A DNA stretch of 64,000 nucleotides. Origin: Vibrio sp. 10N (lineage in GTDB: Bacteria > Pseudomonadota > Gammaproteobacteria > Enterobacterales > Vibrionaceae). Position 1 is the first letter of the stretch; every line of letters begins with the position of its first letter. The stretch is from positions 1,674,001 to 1,738,000 of the forward strand of contig NZ_BTPM01000002.1 of NCBI RefSeq assembly GCF_036245475.1, read 5' to 3'. Shown in pieces: positions 26,296-34,459 of this stretch. The notes beneath the pieces are model-generated. The model was not told the DNA's origin. It did no database searches and worked only from the letters and a program-made list of their open reading frames with translations. Both the position numbers and the translations under genes were made by a program.

Positions 26296-26475
26296 TTGAG
26301 TAAGCTACTTTCCTACTTATCAATCGTGCTTATTATTTTAGTCGCAACTTTTCACCCTAAAGTGCTTGAAGACATTATCGGCTTTGATATGTTCGAAAAT
26401 ATTCGCATCATGATACGAGAAATGGAAGCGGGGTTTGATAAGTTAACCAGAGCGTTACGGTCAGCGACAGAGTGA
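26296..26475 (+). CDS. 59-residue single-pass membrane protein (TTG start)
   Basis: A short frame starting at TTG 26296 with AAGGA 6 nt upstream, a good ribosome site for a rare start. It encodes 59 residues: a hydrophobic N-terminal segment (LLSYLSIVLIILVATF, about 4-19) that should span the membrane, then an amphipathic helical tail (MFENIRIMIREMEAGFDKL) with alternating charge. It lies in the gap between the CtlX-like gene and the convergent pirin gene, 26 bp from the latter. Codon use looks like a real gene. No known family that I recognise. It may be a small membrane stress or regulatory protein. Confidence 0.6.
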   Translation: MSKLLSYLSIVLIILVATFHPKVLEDIIGFDMFENIRIMIREMEAGFDKLTRALRSATE

Positions 26476-26501
26476 CTGAGGGGCTGCTCTGGCTTTGCCG
26501 A

Positions 26502-27197
26502 TTATGGTAGGTCAAACACTAATGCGATAACGTTTTGCTCGCCATGGTTTTCAAATCTTAGTTCGGATTGCGAGTCGATACTGGCACCATCTCCAGGAGT
26601 GAGTTTAGTGGTGTTGATGTTCAACTCTCCCGCTACCTGATGAACGTAGATGTTTCTATTTGGTTCGATGGCGTACACTAAGTCTGTATTGGGCTTTAAG
26701 ATGAGTTGGCTCAGTGTCATGTCTTGTTTTATCTGCAACGTGCCATCACGGCCATCTGGAGTAGCAATAGTAGTTAATCCACTGCCTTGTCCGAAATCTT
26801 TCTGCTGATAACCCGGCTTTGTACCAAACTCATTCGGCTGTATCCATATTTGCAAAAAGCGTAATGGCTCGGAGTTTGGGCCGTTGTATTCACTATGATA
26901 GATACCGCTTCCTGCTGACATCAACTGGAACTCTCCTGCCGGTAGAGTTTGCACGTTTCCTTCACTGTCTTTGTGTTCAATCGTTCCCTCAAGGACATAA
27001 CTGATGATTTCCATATCACGATGGCCATGGGTGTCGAAACCTGCGCCAGGCTGCACAATATCATCGTTAATCACACGCAGAGCAGAGAAACCCATATACT
27101 CAGGGTCATAGTAGCTCCCAAATGAAAAGCTGTGCTTGCTATCTAACCAGCCAAAATTCGCTTGGCCTCGGTGTTGTGAATGTCTGACAGTGATCAT
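26502..27197 (-). CDS. pirin-family (YhhW-like) quercetinase
   Basis: A 231-residue bicupin of the pirin family. The N-terminal cupin has the metal ligands in THGHRDMEIISYVLEG (two His) and GIYHSEYNG (His and Glu). Other family segments are FSFGSYYDPEYMGFSALRVI near the start and RFLQIWIQPNE. The C-terminal cupin has lost metal ligands, as normal. Such proteins in bacteria show quercetin dioxygenase activity in vitro; the real substrate is unknown. A good ribosome site (AGGAGATTC) precedes the ATG. Monocistronic. Confidence 0.9.
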   Translation of the reverse strand: MITVRHSQHRGQANFGWLDSKHSFSFGSYYDPEYMGFSALRVINDDIVQPGAGFDTHGHRDMEIISYVLEGTIEHKDSEGNVQTLPAGEFQLMSAGSGIYHSEYNGPNSEPLRFLQIWIQPNEFGTKPGYQQKDFGQGSGLTTIATPDGRDGTLQIKQDMTLSQLILKPNTDLVYAIEPNRNIYVHQVAGELNINTTKLTPGDGASIDSQSELRFENHGEQNVIALVFDLP

Positions 27198-27361
27198 TTT
27201 GAATCTCCTTGTTCCTGACTTTTTGCGTTTTAATCTATGAATTGCTGAGATTCAGTTTAGGCCCTGAAGGATGAACAATGAACGGGAGTCATTTGAATAG
27301 GTCGGTCAACAATTTTGAAGAACGGCATTGTGAAATATATTTTTGAGTAGGATAGTCAGTC

Positions 27362-27967
27362 ATGATCAAACCCCGTCAGATAGGTCAAGCTTACGATACG
27401 ATCACCCATATGTGGCAAAGCGACGACTTTAATCGAGAGAATGGTATCGCGGCTCATAAGCGAGCGCTTGAGTTTGCAAATGGCAAAGGCCGTGCGCTAG
27501 ATATTGGCTGCGGCTGTACCGGAAGATTTATCGAACTACTTAAAAGTAATGGCTTCGAACTAGAAGGTCTAGATATCTCGACCAAGATGATAGCGCTTGC
27601 CAAAGAGCGACACCCGGATGTGACTTTTTATCATCAAGACGTTTGTGAAGGTAAGCTGCCGACCACGTACGATTTTATTACCGCTTGGGATAGCATCTGG
27701 CATATCCCTTTAGAGCAACAAGTGCCAGTGTTGACCAAAATCGTCGAAAGCCTCAATGCTGGTGGCGTGTTTATTTTTTCATTCGGTGGTACTAACGAGC
27801 CTGGGGAGCATACCGACGATTTTATGGGACCTGAGGTTTACTACTCTTCTTTGGGGACAAATGAGTTCTTAAAATTGTTTATGGAGCTTGGCTGTATCAT
27901 TCGTCATTTAGAGTTTGATCAGCATCCAGAGTTACATACGTATTTGATTGTGGAGAAAGGTCTCTAA
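27362..27967 (+). CDS. class I SAM-dependent methyltransferase
   Basis: A 201-residue small-molecule type methyltransferase. Motif I is GRALDIGCGCTGRF (about 39-52), followed by the acidic end of strand 2 (LEGLDISTKMIALAKERHP, about 63-81) and HQDVCEGKLP and DFITAWDSIWHIPLEQQ for the post-I and motif II parts. No substrate-binding domain is added. It is alone on the strand, 164 bp after the divergent pirin start. Substrate unknown; it is a member of the methyltransferase 11/12-like families. Confidence 0.82.
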   Translation: MIKPRQIGQAYDTITHMWQSDDFNRENGIAAHKRALEFANGKGRALDIGCGCTGRFIELLKSNGFELEGLDISTKMIALAKERHPDVTFYHQDVCEGKLPTTYDFITAWDSIWHIPLEQQVPVLTKIVESLNAGGVFIFSFGGTNEPGEHTDDFMGPEVYYSSLGTNEFLKLFMELGCIIRHLEFDQHPELHTYLIVEKGL

Positions 27968-28019
27968 TATTCTTGAAAGCTATAAAATGCAAAAAGGTAT
28001 CAAGTTAGGTGCTTTTTAA

Positions 28020-28100
28020 TCGCAAGAATTTGGTTTCAACCATCAATCTCACTTAACTCGAGCATTAAAAGCGAACTTTGGCGTGACACAGAAACGGTAG
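28020..28100 (+). pseudogene. AraC-family regulator, C-terminal remnant
   Basis: A 26-residue frame without a start reads QEFGFNHQSHLTRALKANFG and then VTQKR before a TAG. This is the second helix-turn-helix of AraC-type activators (pattern GFxxQSHLTRxFKxxFGxTPxxYR). An in-frame stop lies directly upstream, so only this piece remains. It overlaps the tail of the LysR remnant on the other strand, which shows both genes have been cut down here. Confidence 0.7.
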
Positions 28101-28509
28101 GCGCGTTGATTAAGCCAAGCTTATATGCACCGCGACCCATTGCGTGAGAGCGTTTTTTCGACCAGTTCTTTAAACGCTCGCACCTTTGCTGATATGTACT
28201 TTCGACTTGGGTAACCATATAAGCACCCAGTTGGTGTTTTGGGTAATCAACGAAAAGCTCGATGAGTTCGCCTGTTTCTAGTTCGTTGCCTAGATAAAAA
28301 CGGGGTAGGCGAGTGATCCCAAGCCCGGCTTTACACATTTCCAGTTCCATTGGCACTTATTGGGGCACTCTGGTCGCTAGAGTCTATTTGGATAGCGTTG
28401 GCTGTGGTTCTCAGTTGCCAATCGGGAGTGTTTGGTCCGACTATCGTTCTGACTTTAAATGGTAGAGGTAGGTGGGTGTTAGTAGACAGCTCTTTGGTGA
28501 GGTTAGATA
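28100..28509 (-). pseudogene. LysR-family regulator remnant, headless and frameshifted
   Basis: The minus strand carries only the substrate-binding domain of a LysR-type regulator. One frame reads PFKVRTIVGPNTPDWQLRTT and on to ISAN; after a frameshift near 28350 the other frame continues with MELEMCKAGLGITRLPRFYL and ends ERLKNWSKKR. The DNA-binding half is gone: just upstream is the stop of the HExxH gene. Downstream of about 28140 the frame runs on with unrelated residues into the AraC remnant. Both breaks mean the gene is dead. Confidence 0.75.
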
Positions 28510-29007
28510 CTAATTTTCACGTAGCCAGTGATTCATTCTGGGGTAACCGCTCGGGCAGCCTTGAGGCTCGCACATCAACCAATAACAAAGCAGCGGGTGA
28601 CCAAATCCCCCTTGGTTCTCAAAGGCATCAATGAGTGATTCTGAAGCTCCTTTATAGCCTTGCTGATGGAATACAACTTCGGGCGATAAGCCAATGTAGT
28701 TTAATGCTGCCCAAGACCACGCAATCGCGGCCATTTCTTCTCCACCTTGGTGCCCAATAGATTTTGCATCTCCACAGAATTTTAAACGTTTTGAGCGAGC
28801 TGTCACGGCGATGTGGCCTGCTTCATGGAGTAAATCCCCTGGTTGCTTAAGTTTCTGTCTATCGATAATAAGTGTGCCGTGTTTGACTTCGATACCTGGA
28901 AGGAACGTGTTTGAGTTGATATTACCGAATGACCAAGAAATCCCTATCTCATTGAAGAAATCAACTATTTTATCTAGTGAATCATTAATGTTCTGAGATT
29001 GAGTCAT
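28510..29007 (-). CDS. HExxH-motif protein, putative zinc-binding, unknown function
   Basis: A 165-residue soluble protein. Its most telling feature is LLHEAGHIAVTARS (about 58-71), an HExxH zinc motif inside a helix, as in metallopeptidases of the IrrE/ImmA and related groups. A Glu further on (GGEEMAAIAWSWAAL) could be the third ligand. The C-terminal part is rich in Trp, Cys and Gly. No signal peptide or partner domain. Start at ATG 29007 has GAGG 12 nt upstream; ATG 29025 is an alternative. It lies between a gene graveyard and the modification cluster, transcribed away from the latter. I do not recognise a named family. Confidence 0.68.
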   Translation of the reverse strand: MTQSQNINDSLDKIVDFFNEIGISWSFGNINSNTFLPGIEVKHGTLIIDRQKLKQPGDLLHEAGHIAVTARSKRLKFCGDAKSIGHQGGEEMAAIAWSWAALNYIGLSPEVVFHQQGYKGASESLIDAFENQGGFGHPLLCYWLMCEPQGCPSGYPRMNHWLREN

Positions 29008-29197
29008 GTGGTTGTGATGCCTCATATATGGTTGCTTGGAAAAACGTAGATAACTCGTTGATTGTATGACCTCTACCGAGAATTGTTAGTTTTGGAGTTG
29101 TGAACAAAGGAAAATCGAGAACAGGTTCACAGGGTCGGCGCATTATCTGGCAAAATCCCCATGTGCAACTATATGTACTCAATTCAATCTAGTATGG

Positions 29198-30484
29198 ATG
29201 GGACAGTGCGTGACAACACCACAATCGATAGGCCAATTAACACCTAAGGCAGGCATCATTGCCAACACCAAGTTGCTACTTAATAGAGATTGCAATATTG
29301 GACGCGACTATGCGGTTACACGTGAACTCTCCCATTTATATGCCAAGGTGGGGGGGATTTCAACAGATGAAAACATCAATGACTGGGATAATGTTGAGCT
29401 AGATAGTGGCATCGCAATTAATCCAATACAAGCGGCAAAATGTTTAGAAGAAACTCTGCGCACACAAATGTTTATCAAAGGTATTTACCAATGCTTGCTT
29501 GATAAATTGTCTCAGAAACACACTGTGAATGTTGTCTACGCGGGCACGGGTCCATATGGCTGTTTGCTGTTGCCACTACTGGCATTGATGCCAACTGCAC
29601 CTATTCGAGTAAGCTTGATTGATATTCACAAAGACAACACGGAGTCGATTCAACGTATTGTTGAACACCTTGGAATTGGTCATCAGATAACCTCAATTGA
29701 GTGTGCAGATGCGACAACGTGGTCACCAAAGAGTCCATTACAGTTTGATATTGTAATATCAGAAACCATGACGGCATTACTTGGACGGGAGCCGCAGGTG
29801 GCGATTTTTGCCCATTTACAACAGTTTTTAGCGGATGATGGAGTATTGATACCCGAAAAAGTGCCCCTTTCTGCTGTCTTAGTACCATTTGAAAGCGCCA
29901 ATTTGCCTGATATCCCGTTAGGCCAGTTTTTCGAGTTGAATAGAGAGCTGGTGAGGAGTCTGGCCAATGGGCATCAGGATGGTTTCACTGGCGAGATTGT
30001 CTTGCCGCGCTCATTCTCAACTATTGACTACCAACATCTCTCTTTTCGCACCGACATACAGATTTACCGAGCACACTGGTTAACGTTCGGTCAGTGCAGT
30101 CTGAATTTATCGATCGACTACGCGGGCTTAAAACTTGAACCTGGGGAGAGTATAAAATTTTGTTACAGAATGACGGCATTGCCAAAATTTGAGTTTACGT
30201 TTCCAGTTGAGTCTATGTCGTCTGTTTTACCAGAAAAAACAGAACTCGGGGTGATAGCTGTACCGGGTATTAAGCGCTTTTGGCATAGAGCGAGATTGAT
30301 ACGTGACCGCCGTCATGGAGAAGCGTTTGTTGAGCGCGAGATACTGTCGGATATCGCGCTACTAGAGAATTTTGATGTTAGTTATCACCAAGCGCTGAGC
30401 TATGTTTGTGACTATCAGCCGTCTTTTTATGAGTTTGAGACGTGGCTCCTGTATGCCAAAGAGTCAAATGACATTTATGGGTGA
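29198..30484 (+). CDS. PRMT-like SAM-dependent methyltransferase (first of two)
   Basis: A 428-residue protein whose middle is a Rossmann methyltransferase: motif I VVYAGTGPYGCLLLPLL (from residue 112), acidic strand 2 end (SLIDIHKDN) and DIVISETMTALLGREPQ. In the last, Glu189 and Glu198 are nine residues apart, the same spacing as the double-Glu loop that grips arginine in protein arginine methyltransferases. After ADDGVLIPEKV comes a beta-rich C-terminal domain with an AHW motif, again PRMT-like. The N-terminal 100 residues are unlike known PRMTs. GTG 29210, with GGGA 6 nt upstream, may be the true start. First gene of the plus-strand modification cluster; a paralogue lies at 32230. Target unknown. 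Confidence 0.72.
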   Translation: MGQCVTTPQSIGQLTPKAGIIANTKLLLNRDCNIGRDYAVTRELSHLYAKVGGISTDENINDWDNVELDSGIAINPIQAAKCLEETLRTQMFIKGIYQCLLDKLSQKHTVNVVYAGTGPYGCLLLPLLALMPTAPIRVSLIDIHKDNTESIQRIVEHLGIGHQITSIECADATTWSPKSPLQFDIVISETMTALLGREPQVAIFAHLQQFLADDGVLIPEKVPLSAVLVPFESANLPDIPLGQFFELNRELVRSLANGHQDGFTGEIVLPRSFSTIDYQHLSFRTDIQIYRAHWLTFGQCSLNLSIDYAGLKLEPGESIKFCYRMTALPKFEFTFPVESMSSVLPEKTELGVIAVPGIKRFWHRARLIRDRRHGEAFVEREILSDIALLENFDVSYHQALSYVCDYQPSFYEFETWLLYAKESNDIYG

Positions 30485-30542
30485 TAAACCGTACCTCTCC
30501 CTAAGCAATACTCTTTTTAACGAACAAGTAAGCGTTTAACCA

Positions 30543-31211
30543 ATGCGGAACAATAACAGTAGCACAATAGACAAAATAGAAATGACGACCTTTCGCTATC
30601 CTGGTTTAGAACGTCAGCCTTTGGTTATGATTAATAATTTACTAACGGGTTCGCAAAAAACGCTCTTATTCGAGTCCATCTTGCATCTGGAACGCGCATT
30701 TTCATCCCCTGGCGAACAAAATCTTCAACAGCAGAGTTGTGTATATTTAGAGTTAGATTCACCGTTGTCTGAAGTGCCGAGTGACTCGGCTCTTATCAAA
30801 GCACTCAACGAGCTCAAGCAGACAATAACAAGACTGTTACCAGCTCTATTTTCGGAACTGGAACTGATCCCTTTTACGGTACCTAACATTAAGTTTTCGA
30901 TCGCGAATGGTAGAAATGGGCATTATGGACTGCCTCATAATGATACGTGTGAAGGGCGATACCAACTTTCACTACTCTATTATCTTCACAAACATCCAAA
31001 ACCGTTCGAAGGCGGGCAGTTACAGTTGTTTTCGGATGATGAGAGCTCTCATATGCTAGACGACACCTTCGCTAAAGCTACGATCTCACCGTGTGATAAT
31101 ACACTGCTTGCATTTCGTTCGGAGACGTTTCATGGGGTGACTGAAGTCGTTAGTGAAAGCGACGAGTTTAGTGATGGTCGTTTTGTCATTATCGCTTTTA
31201 TAGGGCGGTAG
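30543..31211 (+). CDS. 2-oxoglutarate/Fe(II)-dependent dioxygenase, prolyl-4-hydroxylase-like
   Basis: A 222-residue protein ending in a P4Hc-type double-stranded beta-helix domain. The iron triad is HND (His132, Asp134) and His197 in TFHGVTEV, and Arg213 (DGRFVIIAFIG) would hold 2-oxoglutarate. QLSLLYYLHKHPKPFEGGQL is the typical strand pair between them. Such enzymes hydroxylate prolines or other residues in proteins, or small molecules. It starts 58 bp after the first PRMT-like gene and is followed by a 370-bp gap. ATG 30543 has a poor ribosome site; ATG 30582 is possible. Substrate inferred, not shown. Confidence 0.8.
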   Translation: MRNNNSSTIDKIEMTTFRYPGLERQPLVMINNLLTGSQKTLLFESILHLERAFSSPGEQNLQQQSCVYLELDSPLSEVPSDSALIKALNELKQTITRLLPALFSELELIPFTVPNIKFSIANGRNGHYGLPHNDTCEGRYQLSLLYYLHKHPKPFEGGQLQLFSDDESSHMLDDTFAKATISPCDNTLLAFRSETFHGVTEVVSESDEFSDGRFVIIAFIGR

Positions 31212-31623
31212 GATGTATATTTTCACGCTACATTTCAGCCCGGTGACGCTGGGCACTTGGAGACAACCAGATATCAACCTTCAATGTGATATTGTTCGCA
31301 AAATTTGCCATTTTACAGCCTGCTATTCTGATTGCTATTTTTCCTTCTCTTGATTGCTAAGCGAACAGACGCTCCTTCCCCTCACTTAAGGCTACTCATG
31401 CTTTGACGTCTATAACCTCACAATAGTTATGGAATGTTAATCGCCGATTTTGCTCACTTTTTAGCTCTTAATACCTAGCCAAAAAACCTACGAGTTGTTT
31501 GCAACTTTTTTAATAACGCCTATAAAAATAATACATAAGGTTTAATAGCAAATAGTTGCATTTGCCAATGGTTTAGTCAGTTTGGTGCAATGTTATGCGT
31601 TTGGTTTAGGAATGGTTTCTCAG
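31212..31623 (+). other. gap within the modification cluster, with probable promoter
   Basis: About 400 bp. A fair sigma-70 promoter, TTGCAA (31499-31504) and TATAAA (31521-31526) with a 16-bp spacer, lies upstream of the next gene, so the second part of the cluster (31.6-47.4 kb) is likely an operon of its own. At 31213-31353 there is a 46-codon frame with four Cys starting 1 nt after the previous stop; treated as a candidate only. Confidence 0.45.
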
Positions 31624-32226
31624 ATGGAACTGTGTGCGAAATTTTCGGTGCCACTTGATACTCAAGCTTTGATTGTGGAATGTCGAGATTTGTTTGAGGA
31701 CATGTGGTGTGAACACGTGAATCGTCACGCATACAAGGGGCAGTGGGATGTGATTCCTCTTCGAGTTCCTATTCAACATGTCGATTCCCATCCTATCCTT
31801 CAGTGCTTTGCCATAGAGGATGAAGAGGAGTGGTGCAACTTAGATGTGGTCGAGAAAATGCCAAGATTACGCGATTTGCTGAATTGGTTGAACACATCAA
31901 TTCAATCAGTGCGGTTGATGCGTTTACACCCTAAATCAATGATTTCTCCACATCGTGATATTGGGCTCTGTCATGAGATGGGGCTGGCTAGATTGCATCT
32001 GCCAGTTAGTGGATCCGACAGCGTCGCTTTTTGGGTTGCTGGGTACCAAGTGCCGATGGAAGTGGGGCAGCTTTGGTACATCAATGCCGACATGACCCAC
32101 AGTGTAGAGAACCAAGGTTCTCTCGCAAGAGTTAACTTAGTGATCGATTGTAAAGCGAATAAATGGCTAAAACGCCAAATTGAATTATCGGAAGTCGTCA
32201 AATGGAAAGAAGAGGTTGCACGTTAG
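31624..32226 (+). CDS. aspartyl/asparaginyl beta-hydroxylase-like dioxygenase
   Basis: A 200-residue single-domain protein of the aspartyl/asparaginyl beta-hydroxylase fold, an Fe(II)/2-oxoglutarate enzyme unlike the P4H type next door. Motifs: RLHPKSMISPHRDIG (His110 and the Asp112 position), ARLHLPVSG, and ADMTHSVENQG (His159), then ARVNLVIDC with Arg169 to bind 2-oxoglutarate. Family members hydroxylate Asp or Asn in proteins or free amino acids. The frame is open from 31582; ATG 31624 is chosen because AGGA lies 11 nt upstream, but ATG 31612 is possible. It begins the five-gene run to the giant protein and is 3 bp from the next gene. Confidence 0.8.
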   Translation: MELCAKFSVPLDTQALIVECRDLFEDMWCEHVNRHAYKGQWDVIPLRVPIQHVDSHPILQCFAIEDEEEWCNLDVVEKMPRLRDLLNWLNTSIQSVRLMRLHPKSMISPHRDIGLCHEMGLARLHLPVSGSDSVAFWVAGYQVPMEVGQLWYINADMTHSVENQGSLARVNLVIDCKANKWLKRQIELSEVVKWKEEVAR

Positions 32227-32229
32227 GAT

Positions 32230-33528
32230 ATGGAAACGGTAAGCAGGGATATGCCATTGCAACAAGATAAACGCAAACGTTCATATAACACGCTGAACGC
32301 ATCAGAGTCTAAATTGGTTTTAGACTCAACCGCACAAGCCTTGTTGCAACATTCGATTCGAGAACAGCTTAAGACACTTACCGCGAAAACATTGACGGAC
32401 AGTGAGCGCACGATTGCTCTTCGTGAAGCTTTTTCAGAGGCTGTTGCAATGGTGCTATCGACTGAGCAGCTGGTACATGAAACAGTGACACAACTTTTTG
32501 AGAGCATGTATCAGCATGCCATAGCGTCTATGAATCACGCCAAGATCAACGAGCAGATGATGACACAGGAGTTCTTAAGTCCTACGGGTTTTGTTATGTC
32601 TCCGCTTAATTGCTCGACGACCATTAAAGACGTTTACAGAATTGCTCGTTTTGTGCGCGGCATTGATAGTGCCATTACTCGCTTGTTAGAGAAAGATGAA
32701 CACATCCGTATCTTATACCCTGCTTGTGGTCCCTTTGCACCGCTTCTGTTGCCGCTTATCTCTCACTACAAAAGCGGCAATCAGTTTTCGGACAAATCAA
32801 TAAAAATAACGTTAGTCGACGTTCAACCAGGGGCAATTCTTTCGCTGCAGCAGTTAGTCATGGATCTTCAAATCACCGAGTATATTGAAGATATCGTTGA
32901 GGAGGATGCGACTAAATATCAACCGAATGGTGAATTTGACCTGTTGATTATTGAAGCGATGCAACATGGATTTACCAAGGAGGGACATTGGAGTATTGCA
33001 AGGCATCTGGTTCAGTTTCTCAACCTTGGTGGAACTCTTATCCCGAATCAGGTCTCTGTCAGTGCGATGATGGTGAATCCAGAAACGGAGTTTAACCAAC
33101 AATGGAAACGCGCTGATTTTACACACTCATCCAACCGAAGCGATGAAGCGCTTGACGATCGAATAGATCTTGGTGTCGTCCTGACTATCAATCAGTCGAC
33201 CCTTTTGGCGGCAGAAACTATTACATTGCCCTCTGGTATTGAAGTTGTTCCGGGCAGTGAAGTATTGATGCCGAAAGGAATCGCTGACATGAGTGAACGA
33301 TTACTCACCCTATATACCAGTGTGCATGTTCATGCCTGCGAAACTCTATCCGATTATGATTCTGGAATTACCCATCCTAAGCCAGATATGAACTTCTATC
33401 TAGATGCACAGCCTAGTGCGGCAATGCCGGAACATTTTGTTGTTTCTGGTGGTGATTGCGTGCAGTTCTTCTATCAGCTCTCAGGCTTGCCTGGGTTCAC
33501 TATGGTTAAACAAGAGTCTATCCAATGA
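32230..33528 (+). CDS. PRMT-like SAM-dependent methyltransferase (second of two)
   Basis: A 432-residue paralogue of the protein at 29198, but quite diverged. The helical N-terminal 130 residues have no motif that I know. The methyltransferase core has IRILYPACGPFAPLLLPLI (from 159), ITLVDVQPGAILSLQQLV, and LLIIEAMQHGFTKEGHWS, in which Glu242 and Glu251 repeat the nine-residue double-Glu spacing of PRMTs. NLGGTLIPNQVSVSAMMV leads into a beta-rich C-terminal domain. It starts 3 bp after the hydroxylase stop and its own stop overlaps the next start (ATGA), so it is translationally coupled on both sides. Target unknown; probably a protein in the same locus. Confidence 0.72.
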   Translation: METVSRDMPLQQDKRKRSYNTLNASESKLVLDSTAQALLQHSIREQLKTLTAKTLTDSERTIALREAFSEAVAMVLSTEQLVHETVTQLFESMYQHAIASMNHAKINEQMMTQEFLSPTGFVMSPLNCSTTIKDVYRIARFVRGIDSAITRLLEKDEHIRILYPACGPFAPLLLPLISHYKSGNQFSDKSIKITLVDVQPGAILSLQQLVMDLQITEYIEDIVEEDATKYQPNGEFDLLIIEAMQHGFTKEGHWSIARHLVQFLNLGGTLIPNQVSVSAMMVNPETEFNQQWKRADFTHSSNRSDEALDDRIDLGVVLTINQSTLLAAETITLPSGIEVVPGSEVLMPKGIADMSERLLTLYTSVHVHACETLSDYDSGITHPKPDMNFYLDAQPSAAMPEHFVVSGGDCVQFFYQLSGLPGFTMVKQESIQ

Positions 33529-34445
33529 CGGCAAGATTTGCGGTGTTTACAGAAAGTTTGTTGGCTCTGCCACTTATTAATCATTTGCACCAACGCAACA
33601 TGCTCGCATGTGTGGTGCTAAATGAAAAATTGCCTTCGGATGTTCAGCAGCTTGCTTCGTTCCTAAACCAATTGGGAATCGCTTATTTTGTGTATTCACC
33701 TAGCCAAAAGGATCGGCTACTCGTTGAACTCGATAGCGCAGAGGCAAATGCGGGCGTTGTTTTCTTTTGGGCACCTAAAATCCCAACGAACACCATTCGC
33801 TATTTTGCAAATGACATCGTTAATCTTCATCCCGGTGCCCTGCCTGATTATCGTGGCGCCAATCCAATTTTTTGGCACCTGCGTAATGGACAATCCGATC
33901 TAACGTTTAGCTTGCATAAGCTCACCTCGAAAATTGATAGAGGTGATGTGGCAGCTGAGCACCCGATACCAATACATCCTTTTGATACCTTGCAAACACT
34001 GAGTAGCAAAGTTTCACAAGCTGCTCCTATTTTGCTGGATCAATTTTGTCTAGCTAAGCAGCAAGACACTCTTATCTGGCAGCAGCAACATGGTGAAGTG
34101 CTCGTGCCAACACGGCAAATCAGTATAGAGGACAGGGTCATCGACTGGCGCACATTTAGTGCGACTGATATTGCCAACTTGGCTCGTGCTGGTGGTGCGC
34201 TAACTTGGCTAGATAAGAATGAGCTGCATATATATGAGGCCACTATTGAAGGTGAGGGAGTGCTGGGGGTTAATCCAGGAACCATCATTTCCATAAGTGC
34301 CGATAGAGGACTTTTGGTGCAAACCATAAAGGGAGTGGCTCGATTGTCTGTTGTATACAGTGAGCATGGCGTGACCAGTGGTTATCGCTATGCCCTAATA
34401 AGTAGATTGGGCGCAGGTGCGCGTCTGACAAATCGAAACAATTGA
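33525..34445 (+). CDS. Fmt-like formyltransferase
   Basis: A 306-residue protein with the layout of methionyl-tRNA formyltransferase: an N-terminal formyl transferase domain (about 1-190) and a C-terminal OB-like domain (about 205-300, PGTIISISADRGLLVQT). The catalytic set is intact: Asn100 and His102 in VNLHPGALPDYRG, and Asp138 in SKIDRGDV. It uses 10-formyl-tetrahydrofolate to formylate an amine. Since the housekeeping fmt normally sits beside def and rsmB, this is likely a second, specialised copy, perhaps acting on a sugar nucleotide or a peptide amine of the locus. Overlaps the previous gene by 4 bp; 14 bp before the collar gene. Confidence 0.82.
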   Translation: MTARFAVFTESLLALPLINHLHQRNMLACVVLNEKLPSDVQQLASFLNQLGIAYFVYSPSQKDRLLVELDSAEANAGVVFFWAPKIPTNTIRYFANDIVNLHPGALPDYRGANPIFWHLRNGQSDLTFSLHKLTSKIDRGDVAAEHPIPIHPFDTLQTLSSKVSQAAPILLDQFCLAKQQDTLIWQQQHGEVLVPTRQISIEDRVIDWRTFSATDIANLARAGGALTWLDKNELHIYEATIEGEGVLGVNPGTIISISADRGLLVQTIKGVARLSVVYSEHGVTSGYRYALISRLGAGARLTNRNN

Positions 34446-34459
34446 TTAAGGAGTAAGTC

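Noticed and set aside
28350..28634. 94-codon plus-strand frame
   Set aside because: It overlaps the LysR remnant and the HExxH gene on the other strand, has no ribosome site, and its composition matches antisense translation.
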